A DNA stretch of 64,000 bases, from contig OZ025256.1 of the NCBI GenBank assembly GCA_964019135.1, forward strand, positions 21,955,911-22,019,910, in the 5' to 3' direction. Under the pieces are notes generated by a model, which saw only the letters and a program-made list of their open reading frames with translations, had not been told where the DNA came from and searched no databases. This DNA comes from Arenicola marina. Lineage: Eukaryota; Annelida; Polychaeta; Arenicolidae. The stretch's first letter is position 1. The number at the start of each line of letters is the position of its first letter. The translations under genes were made by a program, and so were the position numbers. Below are positions 52,708 through 63,157 of this stretch, in pieces.

Positions 52708-54830
52708 CCTCTTATCACAGCCAGTCGTTGCCGTGCGACCAGCGGGATAGCCATCTCACCGTGACCGGCCTCCAGCGGGATAGCCATCTCACCGTGACCG
52801 GCCTTCAGCGGGATAGCCATCTCACCGTGACCGGCCTCCAGCGGGATAGCCATCTCACCGTGACCGGCCTTCAGCGGGATAGCCATCTCACCGTGACCGG
52901 CCTCCAGCGGGATAGCCATCTCACCGTGACCGGCCTTCAGCGGGATAGCCATCTCACCGTGACCGGCCTCCAGCGGGATAGCCATCTCACCGTGACCGGC
53001 CTCCAGCGGGATAGCCATCTCACCGTGACCGGTCTCCAGCGGGATAGCCATCTCACCGTGACCGGCCTCCAGCGGGATAACCATCTCACCGTGACCGGCC
53101 TTCAGCGGGATAGCCATCTCACCGTGACCGGCCTCCAGCGGGATAGCCATCTCACCGTGACCGGCCTCCAGCGGGATAGCCATCTCACCGTGACCGGCCT
53201 CCAGCGGGATAGCCATCTCACCGTGACCGGCCTCCAGCGGGATAGCCATCTCACCGTGACCGGCCTCCAGCGGGATAGCCATCTCACCGTGACCGGCCTC
53301 CAGCGGGATAGCCATCTCACCGTGACCGGCCTCCAGCGGGATAGCCATCTCACCGTGACCGGCCTCCAGCGGGATAGCCATCTCACCGTGACCGGCCTCC
53401 AGCGGGATAGCCATCTCACCGTGACCGGCCTCCAGCGGGATAGCCATCTCACCGTGACCGGCCTCCAGCGGGATAGCCATCTCTCCGTGACCGGCCTTCA
53501 GCGGGATAGCCATCTCACCGTGACCGGCCTTCAGCGGGATAGCCATCTCACCGTGACCGGCCTCCAGCGGGATAGCCATCTCACCGTGACCGGCCTCCAG
53601 CGGGATAGCCATCTCTCGGTGACCGGCCTTCAGCGGGATAGCCATCTCACCGTGACCGGCCTTCAGCGGGATAGCCATCTCTCCGTGACCGGCCTTCAGC
53701 GGGATAGCCATCTCACCGTGACCGGCCTCCAGCGGGATAGCCATCTCTCCGTGACCGGCCTTCAGCGGGATAGCCATCTCACCGTGACCGGCCTCCAGCG
53801 GGATAGCCATCTCTCCGTGACCGGCCTTCAGCGGGATAGCCATCTCACCGTGACCGGCCTCCAGCGGGATAGCCATCTCACCGTGACCGGCCTCCAGAGG
53901 GATAGCCATCTCACCGTGACCGGCCTCCAGAGGGATAGCCATCTCACCGTGACCGGCCTCCAGCGGGATAGCCATCTCACCGTGACCGGCCTCCAGAGGG
54001 ACAGCCATCTCACCGTGACCGGCCTCCAGCGGGATAGCCATCTCACCGTGACCGGCCTTCAGCGGGATAGCCATCTCACCGTGACCGGCCTTCAGCGGGA
54101 TAGCCATCTCACCGTGACCGGCCTTCAGCGGGATAGCCATCTCACCGTGACCGGCCTTCAGCGGGATAGCCATCTCACCGTGACCGGCCTTCAGCGGGAT
54201 AGCCATCTCACCGTGACCGGCCTCCAGCGGGATAGCCATCTCACCGTGACCGGCCTCCAGCGGGATAGCCATCTCACCGTGACCGGCCTCCAGCGGGATA
54301 GCCATCTCACCGTGACCGGCCTCCAGCGGGATAGCCATCTCACCGTGACCGGCCTCCAGCGGGATAGCCATCTCACCGTGACCGGCCTCCAGCGGGATAG
54401 CCATCTCACCGTGACCGGCCTCCAGCGGGATAGCCATCTCACCGTGACCGGTCTCCAGCGGGATAGCCATCTCACCGTGACCGGCCTCCAGCGGGATAGC
54501 CATCTCACCGTGACCGGCCTCCAGCGGGATAGCCATCTCACCGTGACCGGCCTCCAGAGGGATAGCCATCTCACCGTGACCGGCCTTCTGAAGCACCGTC
54601 ACCTCCAGACACCATCACCTCATCCATCACGGCTTCTATCATCCATCACCTCATCCATCACGGCATCCATCATCCATCACCTCATCCATCACCGCATCCA
54701 TCACCGCATCCATCACATCATCCATCACATCTACCATCACCGCATCCATCACGACATCCATCATCCATCACCGCATCCATCACATCATCCATCACCGCAT
54801 CCATCACGTCTCAGCTTTCGTGGCCCCTAA
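52708..54830 (+). CDS. BTB-repeat protein, exon 3: 56 copies of an 11-residue repeat
   Basis: A strong acceptor (TTATTTTATTATTTCAG) starts an exon reading SYHSQSLPCD and then 56 units of QRDSHLTVTGL, followed by LKHRHLQTPSPHPSRLLS and a His/Ile/Ser-rich tail that ends at a TAA (54828-54830). The two leading bases CC complete the single G left by exon 2, giving Ala; the phases match. Most base variants in the array are silent in this frame (CTC/CTT Leu, CGG/AGG Arg, GAT/GAC Asp, GGC/GGT Gly). The only replacements seen are Thr to Ser (5 units) and Ser to Asn (1). There is no indel in 1848 bp. With exons 1 and 2 the protein would be about 1,466 residues. Alternative: the array is an intronic minisatellite and the gene ends at 51465. 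Confidence 0.5.
52740..54587. repeat. 33-bp minisatellite, exactly 56 units
   Basis: Unit CAGCGGGATAGCCATCTCAC plus CGTGACCGGCCTC. The 1848 bp are an exact multiple (56 x 33), with the register unbroken at every position checked. Variants cluster in neighbouring units (runs of CTT at 54050-54200, CTC elsewhere; AGAGGG at four units), as expected from local unit duplication. Because 33 is a multiple of three the minus strand is also open (GHGEMAIPLEA), but there the variants are mostly amino-acid changing. Confidence 0.97.
54605..54815. repeat. CATCCATCAC-type low-complexity repeat
   Basis: About 200 bp of irregular CATCCATCACC, GCATCCATCAC and CTCATCC units directly after the minisatellite. 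Within the proposed exon 3 frame it encodes His/Ile/Ser-rich sequence. Confidence 0.9.
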
Positions 54831-55056
54831 TAGGACCACTGCACCAACTTCTCAACAGCCACAACCGGATTCAACAAAACCGAAGCTGCGGCGCGAAGAA
54901 GATCTCGGACTTCCACGTGATGCGAGAGTTCGTGTAGTAACCTTACGAGTACTGAACGCTGCGGTGGTGCGGACGCTACTCATGCCGGAGAAGGACGTGC
55001 AGCACGCCCAACTGAATTATAAACTGAGAAAAGCCCTGTGTGCTTTCGAATCCTAA
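54811..55056 (+). CDS. possible alternative last exon of the BTB gene
   Basis: After CACGTCTCAG (AG at 54809-54810) two overlapping frames are open. One runs APNRTTAPTSQQPQPDSTKP, LRREEDLGLPRDARVRVVTL, VLNAAVVRTLLMPEKDV to a stop at 55056. The other runs LSWPLIGPLHQLLNSHNRIQ and AKKISDFHVMREFV to a stop at 54938-54940. The latter end is duplicated at 55083-55129 as MKKISDIHFMREFV-stop, which keeps that frame. GC content is higher than in the following DNA. It is not clear which frame, if either, is used. Confidence 0.3.
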   Translation, partial: SAFVAPNRTTAPTSQQPQPDSTKPKLRREEDLGLPRDARVRVVTLRVLNAAVVRTLLMPEKDVQHAQLNYKLRKALCAFES

Positions 55057-55082
55057 CATGACTTTGCAAATAGGTGTCGTCA

Positions 55083-55129
55083 TGAAGAAGATCTCGGACA
55101 TCCACTTCATGCGAGAGTTTGTGTAGTAA
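55083..55129 (+). repeat. short duplication of 54894-54940
   Basis: GAAGAAGATCTCGGAC, ATGCGAGAGTTTGTGTAGTA: about 47 bp repeated 189 bp downstream of its partner with four or five substitutions, all leaving the KKISD-x-H-x-MREFV-stop reading intact. Confidence 0.8.
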
Positions 55130-57722
55130 CCATGAAAAAAACGTGAATGGCGCAAAGAGTTTCAATGTATAAGTCACATCCAGACGATAGAACTTTTCTT
55201 TTACACCAATGCCAATATAATTTTTTTAATTATCTACTGCAGAGTACATTTTATTTATTTAACCAAAACAAATAACTATGTTTGATATTTGCAGAATATG
55301 TGCACTTGAGCATAACGAATACATGTGTGGGCGACGCCATTAAGTTTCAACCGCGTGTCATGGTCATTGCTCGTATCTATATATATATATATATACGACG
55401 AAGGTCTATTCTATGTATTCCTCACTCCTATTAAAGAAGGATAATGCATCCGGGGCATATGACTGATATCACATGTTTTGATCTATGCCTAGTTTTGCGG
55501 GAATTGGTGAGTTTACCTTTAGCAAACATAATTCAGTTCAATGAGTATGATTCGTTGTGAGTTGAGGTGACGGTCATGAGTTGCAGTTACATTTGCTGCC
55601 AAGCTGTCTTTTTCTAATCCCGTTTCTGTATTATAAGTAAAAGCAGCTTGACTGTTGCAAAATTGTACAAGCACCAAATTCATTACTCGATTTTACACAT
55701 ATCTTACTGACTAATAGTATATCTTGTCGATACAGTAAATATCGATATTATGTGGAAATATCTGGACTTGTTTATTCGTTTTGTTCCTGTTTGGTAAACA
55801 TGTTCGTTGGTGCTGCATTTGAACCGCCCCACTTTATCAGTTTTTGTTATTTATTTAAGTTTACCTTTTCTAAACCAGAACTGCAGCAAAAAATTGGAGC
55901 AATGTGATTTATCCACAGTTTTTGGAGGATTTTATTTCATATATATGGTACGTACAGCCCCTTGATTCTGCATGAATAAATCTACTCCATTGGAGCTATA
56001 CTTGATTATATGAGTTCGCTTTAGTTGCTTCTAGTTTGCATCCTGGCACTTGAATCTGGGGCATGTTTCATCTAACCCTATTTCATTGTCTCACTACGGG
56101 GCATTTTGCAGATAACATTTTAGCCTTGAATTTTACCGAAGTCAAGGAGAATAACCGCCCATATTAAGAGAAATACCAAAGTTTCATTCTCGAATTATTT
56201 CTTAATTTAGTGAATTAAAAATTTTCAATATACCATAAAATATATTGATGTAGGACTCAATTTCCCATTGGAAAATAGTAACTATTTGTGTCTTAAAATT
56301 ATTAATTGAGGATAGTATATTTCTCCTGAAGCATCTTCAGTGTAGTTTTCCTGGACGTGAACTTGAATGAGCGCGCGAAGTTTAAGAGCAATTTTAGAAT
56401 AGAATGTGCGTAATTATTACAAAAAGTAGTACAAAAGGACTTTCGTGAGGTCAGAACGCATGTTCCAGCGGCAGCGGACCCTCCCAGTTAGCAAAGTTCT
56501 GTGGGCTTATCGTGCAAAAAGAATTATTGTCTACTGGTAAGCAAAAATCGTAAGTCAAGAAAAATATAGTTGATAGTTAAGTAGCCTGAATTATTGATCA
56601 AAACGATTCAATCTGAGGTATGCACTAATACGGTGAAGAAAAAGCAAGACCCATTATTGGCGCAATTTAACTACAAAGTATGGCACAACATTCTACCATG
56701 TGGAAAATAAATTGGCACATGGAAGAAAGCCTCACCTAGTATAGTATGTTCAATATGTCTAGTGTGGAATTAATTTTTAACATAATTATATAAACAACAT
56801 ATATTTTGCCAAGCCGCGGGTGAGGTAACTAATTATATTCTTATATTTGAGGATCGAATATGGATTGTTCACAAAGAAGATTCTGCTAATAGGACTAAAC
56901 CCTCCAAAATGAATTATATTCGCAAGGAATTATATTTTAGAAATGAGGTGCTGAAACACTTTGGTTCTGTGATACTGCGGGCCGTCAAATAACGGACCCG
57001 CGAACATCCTTCCATGCAGGTTCGATTTTGTCGGTCTTCCAGGCGGCAGTAATGGAGGGTGATTTTAATCGTTTTTAATCGACTCGTTGCGGGGTTATTT
57101 ATATTAATTTGCTGGACCTTTTTTTTATTTAGAATACGAGGCTCGGTAAATGATAACTTTCGTTAGACTACACGTACACTGCTGCTTGCATTCGACTACA
57201 CTACTACCTTCTATAGCCCGGGGACCAGAGGCAAGAACTACACAAAGATATATATGTGATTTAAACTAATGAAACATTTATTCAGCACACGTATATATAT
57301 GTACACAGACACCCTGAGCCTCGCCGCCAGAATACAGCCTTACTTTCAATGCGAGTCCCAATATAACGTGATAATAAGAATCCCAAACATGAAATGCTAG
57401 TCTAAAGAGCTATCTAGGCACCCGGCGCCGTCCGCCACGTGCACGCATCCGTTGGTTACAGCAGCAAAAAGCCCCGATAAAAGCCGACAGCCGCATATGT
57501 ATGTCCGCGTCCCCAGCCTCGTGGGAAGTCAGACGAGCGTCCGGCTCCACAAATAATCATAAATCAAACAATATGTACATCGAAATTGGACATTAAAGTC
57601 AGTATATACATTACTGTACACTTTTCAAATTCGCTGAATAACGAATGGGCGACGTTCCGAGTCTAAAACTCAGTCCATATTACTCGAGGTAATGAGTCTC
57701 AATGGGTCTAAGTATGGTACTG
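55130..57722. other. intergenic, no supported gene
   Basis: AT-rich throughout, with a (TA)n microsatellite at about 55378-55395. No domain, hairpin array or RNA gene recognised over 2.6 kb. Confidence 0.45.
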
Positions 57723-57772
57723 TTGGTCCCATAACACCGATTTTCTTCTTCCTTCTCAAACTATGCTTGACG
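57723..57772. repeat. dispersed repeat, copy 2
   Basis: Matches 23001-23050 (TTGGTCCCATAAC, CTTCCTTCTCAAACTATGCTTGAC). It lies just left of the SINE but outside its target-site duplication, so it is independent of it. Confidence 0.55.
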
Positions 57773-57900
57773 ATTTCGTTCTTTACTTCGCGTATTTTAC
57801 CCCATATTGTTGTAATTAGGGTTTCAACAACTCGGTGCTATATAGAGGCGTGTCCGGAGCAGGAATGGTAATTAGGCATTTACGGGTGAGCAAGGCCAGT

Positions 57901-58183
57901 TGTCAAAAAGTGGTTGGTTGGTTGGTTAATCAGGACGCTTTAACCACTTTTGGTCATATCGCGTCAATGGGAGAAGGAATGGAGAGTGGAGCTATGTGCC
58001 CGGGGGTAACCCCCTACTCTTTACAAAGAAAGACGTGGGATCTTTATCCTGCGACCACACAGACATGGCCACAGCAGGGCTCGAACCACCGACCCACGTG
58101 CCGTTAGGCTCTCAGGTGACCAGAGCACTCAATGCGAGCGCTCTAGCCCACTGAGCTGTCGGGCCGGCCCCTGTCAAAAAGTG
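57901..58183 (-). mobile_element. tRNA-derived SINE with 12-bp target-site duplication
   Basis: The minus strand from 58171 starts GGGGCCGGCCCGACAGCTCA, with a box A-like CAGCTCAGTGGG and, about 70 bp further, a perfect box B GGTTCGAGCCC. A body of about 130 bp follows and the tail is four AACC units (57913-57930). TGTCAAAAAGTG stands on both sides (57901-57912 and 58172-58183) as a perfect target-site duplication. The A-to-B distance is longer than in most tRNAs, so the head may derive from a tRNA with a long variable arm (Ser/Leu type) or carry a small insertion. A perfect duplication suggests a young insertion. Confidence 0.85.
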
Positions 58184-58238
58184 AACAGCACACGTAATTT
58201 CTTTTACATGTGTATCATTTAATGCGCAAGGCTAGCTG

Positions 58239-58351
58239 TTGCCATGTCTACGTATTACGTACTTACGTTATATATTTGCGCTATATTGCATGTTGCCGAT
58301 ATGCCATGGACTCTTTCAGAATGAAAATCAAACCTACGTCAAGTATGAGGT
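58239..58351 (+). CDS. weak candidate first exon with hydrophobic start
   Basis: A plus-strand frame with YIFALYCMLPICHGLFQNEN and QTYVKYE reaches a good donor GAG|GTAAGG at about 58351. It resembles a signal peptide followed by a mature start (in-frame ATG at about 58290). No downstream exon found. Probably chance, but the donor is strong. Confidence 0.22.
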
Positions 58352-58641
58352 AAGGCCAGCTTCGCGTTTCATAGCTTGTGTATTAATTATCAGATTATTA
58401 TTATATCTATTTTTTTTTGCTTGATACCAGTCATGCATCAGTGTGCATCATGACAAAACTACACAAATAATGCGTTGATATTGAGCAAAATTAAATATAC
58501 ATTCAATCGATTTTGCCAGTATGTATGATATGATCTGTATTATTGAAATCTTTTAACTTTATGCGATGCAATTTGTTACGATATGTTACTCGATTACCTG
58601 ATTAAAGGTATTAGTTACTGCGCACCACTTATTATGAGTAA

Positions 58642-58853
58642 AACTAGGTCTCTTTGTGAGCCGGTTCTAATCACTATAGGGTGACCGCACCTCAAACTAG
58701 GTCTCTTTGTGAGCCGGTTATAATCACTATAGGGTGACCGCATCTCAAACTAGGTCTCTTTGTGAGCCTGTTCTAATCACTATAGGGTGACCGCACCTCA
58801 AACTAGGTCTCTTTGTGAGCCGGTTATAATCACTATAGGGTGACCACATCTCA
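58642..58853. repeat. about 53-bp tandem repeat x4
   Basis: Four units beginning AAACTAGGTCTCTTTGTGAG, with CACTATAGGGTGACC in each. Units alternate between TTCTAATC and TTATAATC variants, suggesting that a two-unit block was duplicated. Confidence 0.95.
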
Positions 58854-59284
58854 AACCAAGAACGTGCTATGCACCCCAAGCCTTAGTTATGCTGAGGGCT
58901 CTGCTCGTTCACTTCAGGCTTCAGATGTACCTCTATAATGAACACATATTACAGGTAGTCGCTTGGCAAGGTTAAACACGTTTCCCTGTTAGAACGCGTC
59001 TTCTTAACTTGTTAAATTGGAATGTTAAGAATCTCAACTTGAACTACATACCTGGTAACGTATACTGCTGATACTTGTTTTATACGGTGTGGTGTATATG
59101 AGTGTGTACATAACAGATATGAAGGAATGGTAAGATGTACGTTGATCATTTTCCTTTCGTTATTGTGCAGAACATATGTAACAGATGGCGTGACAAATCA
59201 GTCTTTTGCCGATTGCATGCCGAGAAAAACCCGCTACTTTAGCGACCGGACGCCCCCCTCTAGGGCCCCTGAAGGGGGGTAGCC
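58854..59284. other. non-coding spacer
   Basis: No feature seen. Confidence 0.4.
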
Positions 59285-59475
59285 ACGTCGCGTGTCGATT
59301 TTAAGAGAAGGTCCATGTCGCGAGTCGATTTTAAGAAAGGGTCCTTGTCGCGTGTCGATTTTAAGAAAAGTTCCATGTCGCGTGTCGCTAAGTCTTATGT
59401 CGCATGTCGATTTTAAGACAACCCCAATGTCGCGTTGTCGATTTTAAAAATCGCCGTGTCGCCGTGTCGAACAAG
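59285..59475. repeat. about 32-bp tandem repeat, 6 degenerate units
   Basis: Units on the theme TGTCGCGTGTCGATTTTAAG followed by A-rich GGTCC-type spacers; the last units are shortened. CpG-rich for this window. Confidence 0.85.
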
Positions 59476-60500
59476 GCCCCTCTGGGGCCCTCCCTCTATG
59501 AACAGGGTCCCCCCTGTCAGCACCCCATTAATTCTCTGCTGCCTCCCGGCCGGCGGGCACAGACCGTACACACGTACGGTCCGTGTTCCTGCCGCACGCT
59601 GACACTGGAGAGGTTGCCTAGCGTGTACAATGCCAGGACTCACGACTGTGACAACGGACGCGACAGATCCAGCTGAGGTTGATGCTAGGATTTACCCCCA
59701 GTGTATCTATTCATAGAGTGAAAGTGAATGTCAGCGGGACTAAAGCAGGCTCTAACTTATTTTATTTTATTTAGCGTTTCTAATATGAAACCATTGACAA
59801 CTTTTTATTTGTTGGGGATCGAGCATGTGACAAAATCGCCATAGCAACTCTTATCTAACCTCAAAATTAAGCGCCCGGGCGAGGATCACATCACATTAGA
59901 GCTATATATTTCCATACATCGCATGCGCATTTTTCACGAACCGTACATATTAAAAGTGTCAGTGGAACTCATTACATGTATTGATACACACTTAAATATG
60001 CGATGAACCATAGTTTGAGGCTATAGCTATGACCAAGCATGAAAGTGACTTAACGATGATACTGTAGATGGGTGCCCAGTTCGGGCCCCAGCATAAAAGG
60101 ACAAATAATGTGATATTAATTTAAACGAAACGTGGCATGGTCTGTATGCTATATTATTTGAAGGAAAACCCCTAAATACCCGGGTTAGTCTTTTCTAGAA
60201 CGTCAAACCTGAATTATCAGCTGGTGATCCAGGGTGACCATTGCTAATCTGCTCCTTCCGTGTTAAGTAAGGGTTTGATTCTGGACCCACGACCCCCCCC
60301 CCCCCCCCACCCCTCACACCTAACTGTTTGCACCGCTAGTGAAATCCCCAGTTAATTAAGATACAGATGGGAGCTAGCTTTCCTATCCGTTCTTTATAAC
60401 TTGCTAATTTACAAAGTACTGAGAGGGATAACTGACATTATCTAGCGGATTTTGGACTTGGGGTGCAATCCGCAGTACTACTGCACACTATGTATTTACC
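59476..60500. other. non-coding, C-run
   Basis: Open frames at 59404-59676 come from GC-rich sequence adjoining the array, without motifs. A C-homopolymer of about 16 lies at 60292-60308. Confidence 0.4.
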
Positions 60501-60770
60501 ATGTGTCCCGATGCCCCCTCACAGTTCAGTGAAATATGTCATTTTAAAGTTTTATGCGACAAATGGTTCAGGACCCGTACGGAATCGCTGTGCTTAGCGA
60601 AGAAACATTCTGTTAATATCACCACTGAGGAGATCAGTGACATTCCTGTGCCAGTTTGTTCGCTTGCCAAGTCGCCCATCTACATTGCACATGTACCTAA
60701 CTTGATTGATGTCTTGGGGCCGAGCCTCGAGTCCTTCTTTTACCGGCCAAGTTTTGGCGCCAAACTTTGA
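60501..60770 (+). CDS. unidentified ORF, 89 codons
   Basis: The ATG at 60501 opens MCPDAPSQFSEICHFKVLCD, KWFRTRTESLCLAKKHSVNI, EISDIPVPVCSLAKSPIYIA and ends SFFYRPSFGAKL-stop. The composition is protein-like and codon use is even, but there is no recognisable domain, and no splice sites clearly bound it. It lies immediately upstream of the foldback element. Could be a degenerate transposon piece. Confidence 0.28.
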   Translation: MCPDAPSQFSEICHFKVLCDKWFRTRTESLCLAKKHSVNITTEEISDIPVPVCSLAKSPIYIAHVPNLIDVLGPSLESFFYRPSFGAKL

Positions 60771-60827
60771 TTTTGGTTCCTGCTCTATGTAACCGGTCAC
60801 TGCTGGCGCGCTGCTATAGACAATACT

Positions 60828-61346
60828 ACTGTGGCTCATCAGTACAACGGTTGCGCTGAGGGTATTTCTTCGCTCCGCGCAGTGAAACGGCTCCGCGGTA
60901 GTCATTTTTCGCTCCGCGCATTACATTTCTCCGCTCCGCGCGGTAAATTTCTCCGCTCCACGCGATACATTTCTCCGCTCCGCGCAGTTCATTTCTCCGC
61001 TCCGCGCAGTTCGTCAAGTTTCTTCGCTCCGCGCAGTTCATTTCTCCGCTCCGCGCAGTTCATCAAGTTTCTCCGCTCCGCGCAGTTCATTTCTCCGCTC
61101 CGCGCGGTATATTTCTCCGCTCCGCGCAGTACATTTCTCCGCTTCGCGCAGTTCATTTCTCCGCTCCGCGCAGTTCATCAAGTATTCCGCTCCGCGCAGT
61201 TCATTTCTCCGCTCCGCGCGGTATATTTCTCTGCGAAATGTACTGCGCGGAGCGGCGAAATGTACTGCGCGGAGCGGAGAAACCGTTTCACCGCGCGGAG
61301 CGCAGAAATACCCTCAGCGCAACCGTTGTACCTATGGGCCACAGTA
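60828..61346. mobile_element. foldback element: TIRs plus CTCCGCTCCGCGCAG tandem array
   Basis: TACTGTGGC, then GTACAACGGTTGCGCTGAGG, GTATTTCT and GCTCCGCGC from the left end are repeated in inverted orientation at the right end (61346 back to about 61280), giving TIRs of about 70 bp with few mismatches. Between them are about 16 plus-oriented units of 22-27 bp (TTCATTTCTCCGCTCCGCGC, with CAGTTCATCAAG spacers in some) and two or three inverted units at 61235-61300. The array is therefore strongly asymmetric, and the right inverted part can pair with any left unit. No coding function is needed to explain the open frames across it. Confidence 0.8.
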
Positions 61347-62408
61347 CAATCCGCACACCGCTGTGTTGAGATTCGGTCGCAGAGAGTGTGTGTATACGCT
61401 CGCTAGAAAGCATGAGCCCAAGTTTCAAGGCCAACGTACCACGCAAGCAGGCAGCGCGGTGGCCCGCAGATAGACGGGAAAACCATCAATTACGAGTTAA
61501 AGCGCGACAGATCGGTCAAAGGTTATAGTAGCGCTTGCTATGGACCTTTTCTCGGCATGGGTTGTCTTTAATATACCCAGCGTAGAACTGAAGGGACTTC
61601 AATCCATCTGTGTATTCAGTAGTTTGAATGTTTAGAACCGCAGATTGATTCAAGTAAGAATTCCGTCCAATTTAAACGAACCAATCACAACAGCGATCCG
61701 GTGAGAGACAATCACAGTACAGACATCCGGCAAGCGGGTCAAAAGCAAACGAGAGATTCGTCTAAACCAATCGGCGTACGTCATAAATACTTCGTTACAA
61801 ATCACACCAGATGTTCTATTGGCGCTTTACAAAAAGGACATTTCCACTAAGTGGTGAATATACTGGTGAAGCATATCAGTCAAACTAAACTTATCGTTTA
61901 TTGGACGAATTGAGCCAAAGCGACAATTTCATTAATGGTGCTCTTTAAGTCTCATCACAGTGTTTTAGGCATATTGGTTGATGTGTGTGGGTTTTTTCAC
62001 AATTATAATGAAAGGTTTAATTATTTAGTGTCTGTCTGATGACGAATTTGTAACGAGTGTCCTGGATCTTATACGATAATAAAGTAGGAGTCGACCAGTA
62101 TGCACGTAGTCTTCACTTTCGGTCAGGACCAGAACCAATTAGTGGTTATCCGGTGTAATAAGCCTTTTGAGAACCTTTACAGAATTTTCAGGTTTTCAGC
62201 TTCTCCTTTTTTTGTGGGTCCCTATATTATTAGTAACAGCCTATTAAGTTAAGTAGCACCACCCCTTCCGCCCCGCCCCCCGTCGGTGTACGTGCGACCT
62301 GGCCGCCGATTAAGTTGGCGGCTGGGGGAGAGCGGTGGAGGAGGGGTGTGGATGGCGGGGGCGGCGGGTAGGGGTGTTTGTGCGGGCGCTTGGTCAGTAG
62401 GTTGGTCG
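61347..62408. other. intergenic, no supported gene
   Basis: No gene. Small GC-rich patch near 62260-62400. Confidence 0.4.
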
Positions 62409-62572
62409 CAATGAGGAATACTATTATAAACATGGTATAGGGCCAGAACATGGCAAGAGTGGTACAAGTAACATGAAGTCTCTACCAGCAATATTAAGGG
62501 CGCTGTGGCTATTTACAGGGGACCCCTATGTTATGTAAATTTTCGATTTTGCCCATGTTTTAAGCCGTGTGA
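62409..62572. repeat. 164-bp direct repeat, copy 1
   Basis: AATACTATTATAAACATGG through CCATGTTTTAAGCCGTGTGA, nearly identical to 63158-63321 in the same orientation. The ends do not look like TG...CA termini, and no coding sequence of a retroelement lies between, so this looks like a duplicated or dispersed short repeat. Confidence 0.85.
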
Positions 62573-63157
62573 TGATTTGGCCAATTTTGACCTCCCCCTA
62601 GCCTATGAAATGTGTCTGTTCGCTCTATAAACGCCTCGTTTTGGACAGGGTTTGATTGAGAACTAAGCCCAGTTGACCTCCGTGTATGAATCAATATCGA
62701 TCGGAACAATATCGATTGAAATCGGACACGATTTAACCTTGAGGAGTAAAAAATGGACCAAAATTCAGAAATCAGTAACATGTTTTCGATCCGTTCGATA
62801 GGAAATAATGCTCGTCTGCGTATTATATATGCATGAACAGAACGCTCAGAAGGCGTACTATGTAACTGCCTATAGGGTACAACCCAAAAGTGCGAGGAAA
62901 AGACTTAAAATCAAGAATTTCCATTTCCCGCCAAAACCTTGAGTTTGGGCGGGAAAGTAGCGTCTTTGCTATTTATAGCTACATTAAAGATATTTTTGCA
63001 AATGTTTTCGTCGATTATTGTAGTAGACATTACCTTCATACCTATTTAATGTCTTTCCGGATGTTTTTTGGCTCATTTGAACGTATCGGAAAGGGGAACA
63101 TATGTCTTTTTGTACGAACATTTATTGCTTACTTTACACATTATAAGTGTTAAATGA
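62573..63157. other. spacer between 164-bp direct repeats
   Basis: 585 bp with no recognised gene. A plus-strand frame at 62890-63153 is AT-rich and motif-free. Confidence 0.4.

Noticed and set aside
52704-54602. 632-codon antisense open frame (GHGEMAIPLEA units)
   Set aside because: It is the mirror of the 33-bp array. Most variants change residues in this frame and no splice or start context supports it.
58060-58171. A functional tRNA gene
   Set aside because: Boxes A and B are good, but the distance is too long, a body and AACC tail follow, and target-site duplications show it is a SINE.
58665-58820. Partial T7-promoter-like TCACTATAGGG in each 53-bp unit
   Set aside because: Only the last 11 bases agree, the upstream half of the promoter is absent and the motif is embedded in a natural tandem repeat; not vector contamination.
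60831-61406. 191-codon ORF (SAPRSSFLRS-type repeats)
   Set aside because: Fully explained by the foldback tandem array; frame phase changes with unit length.
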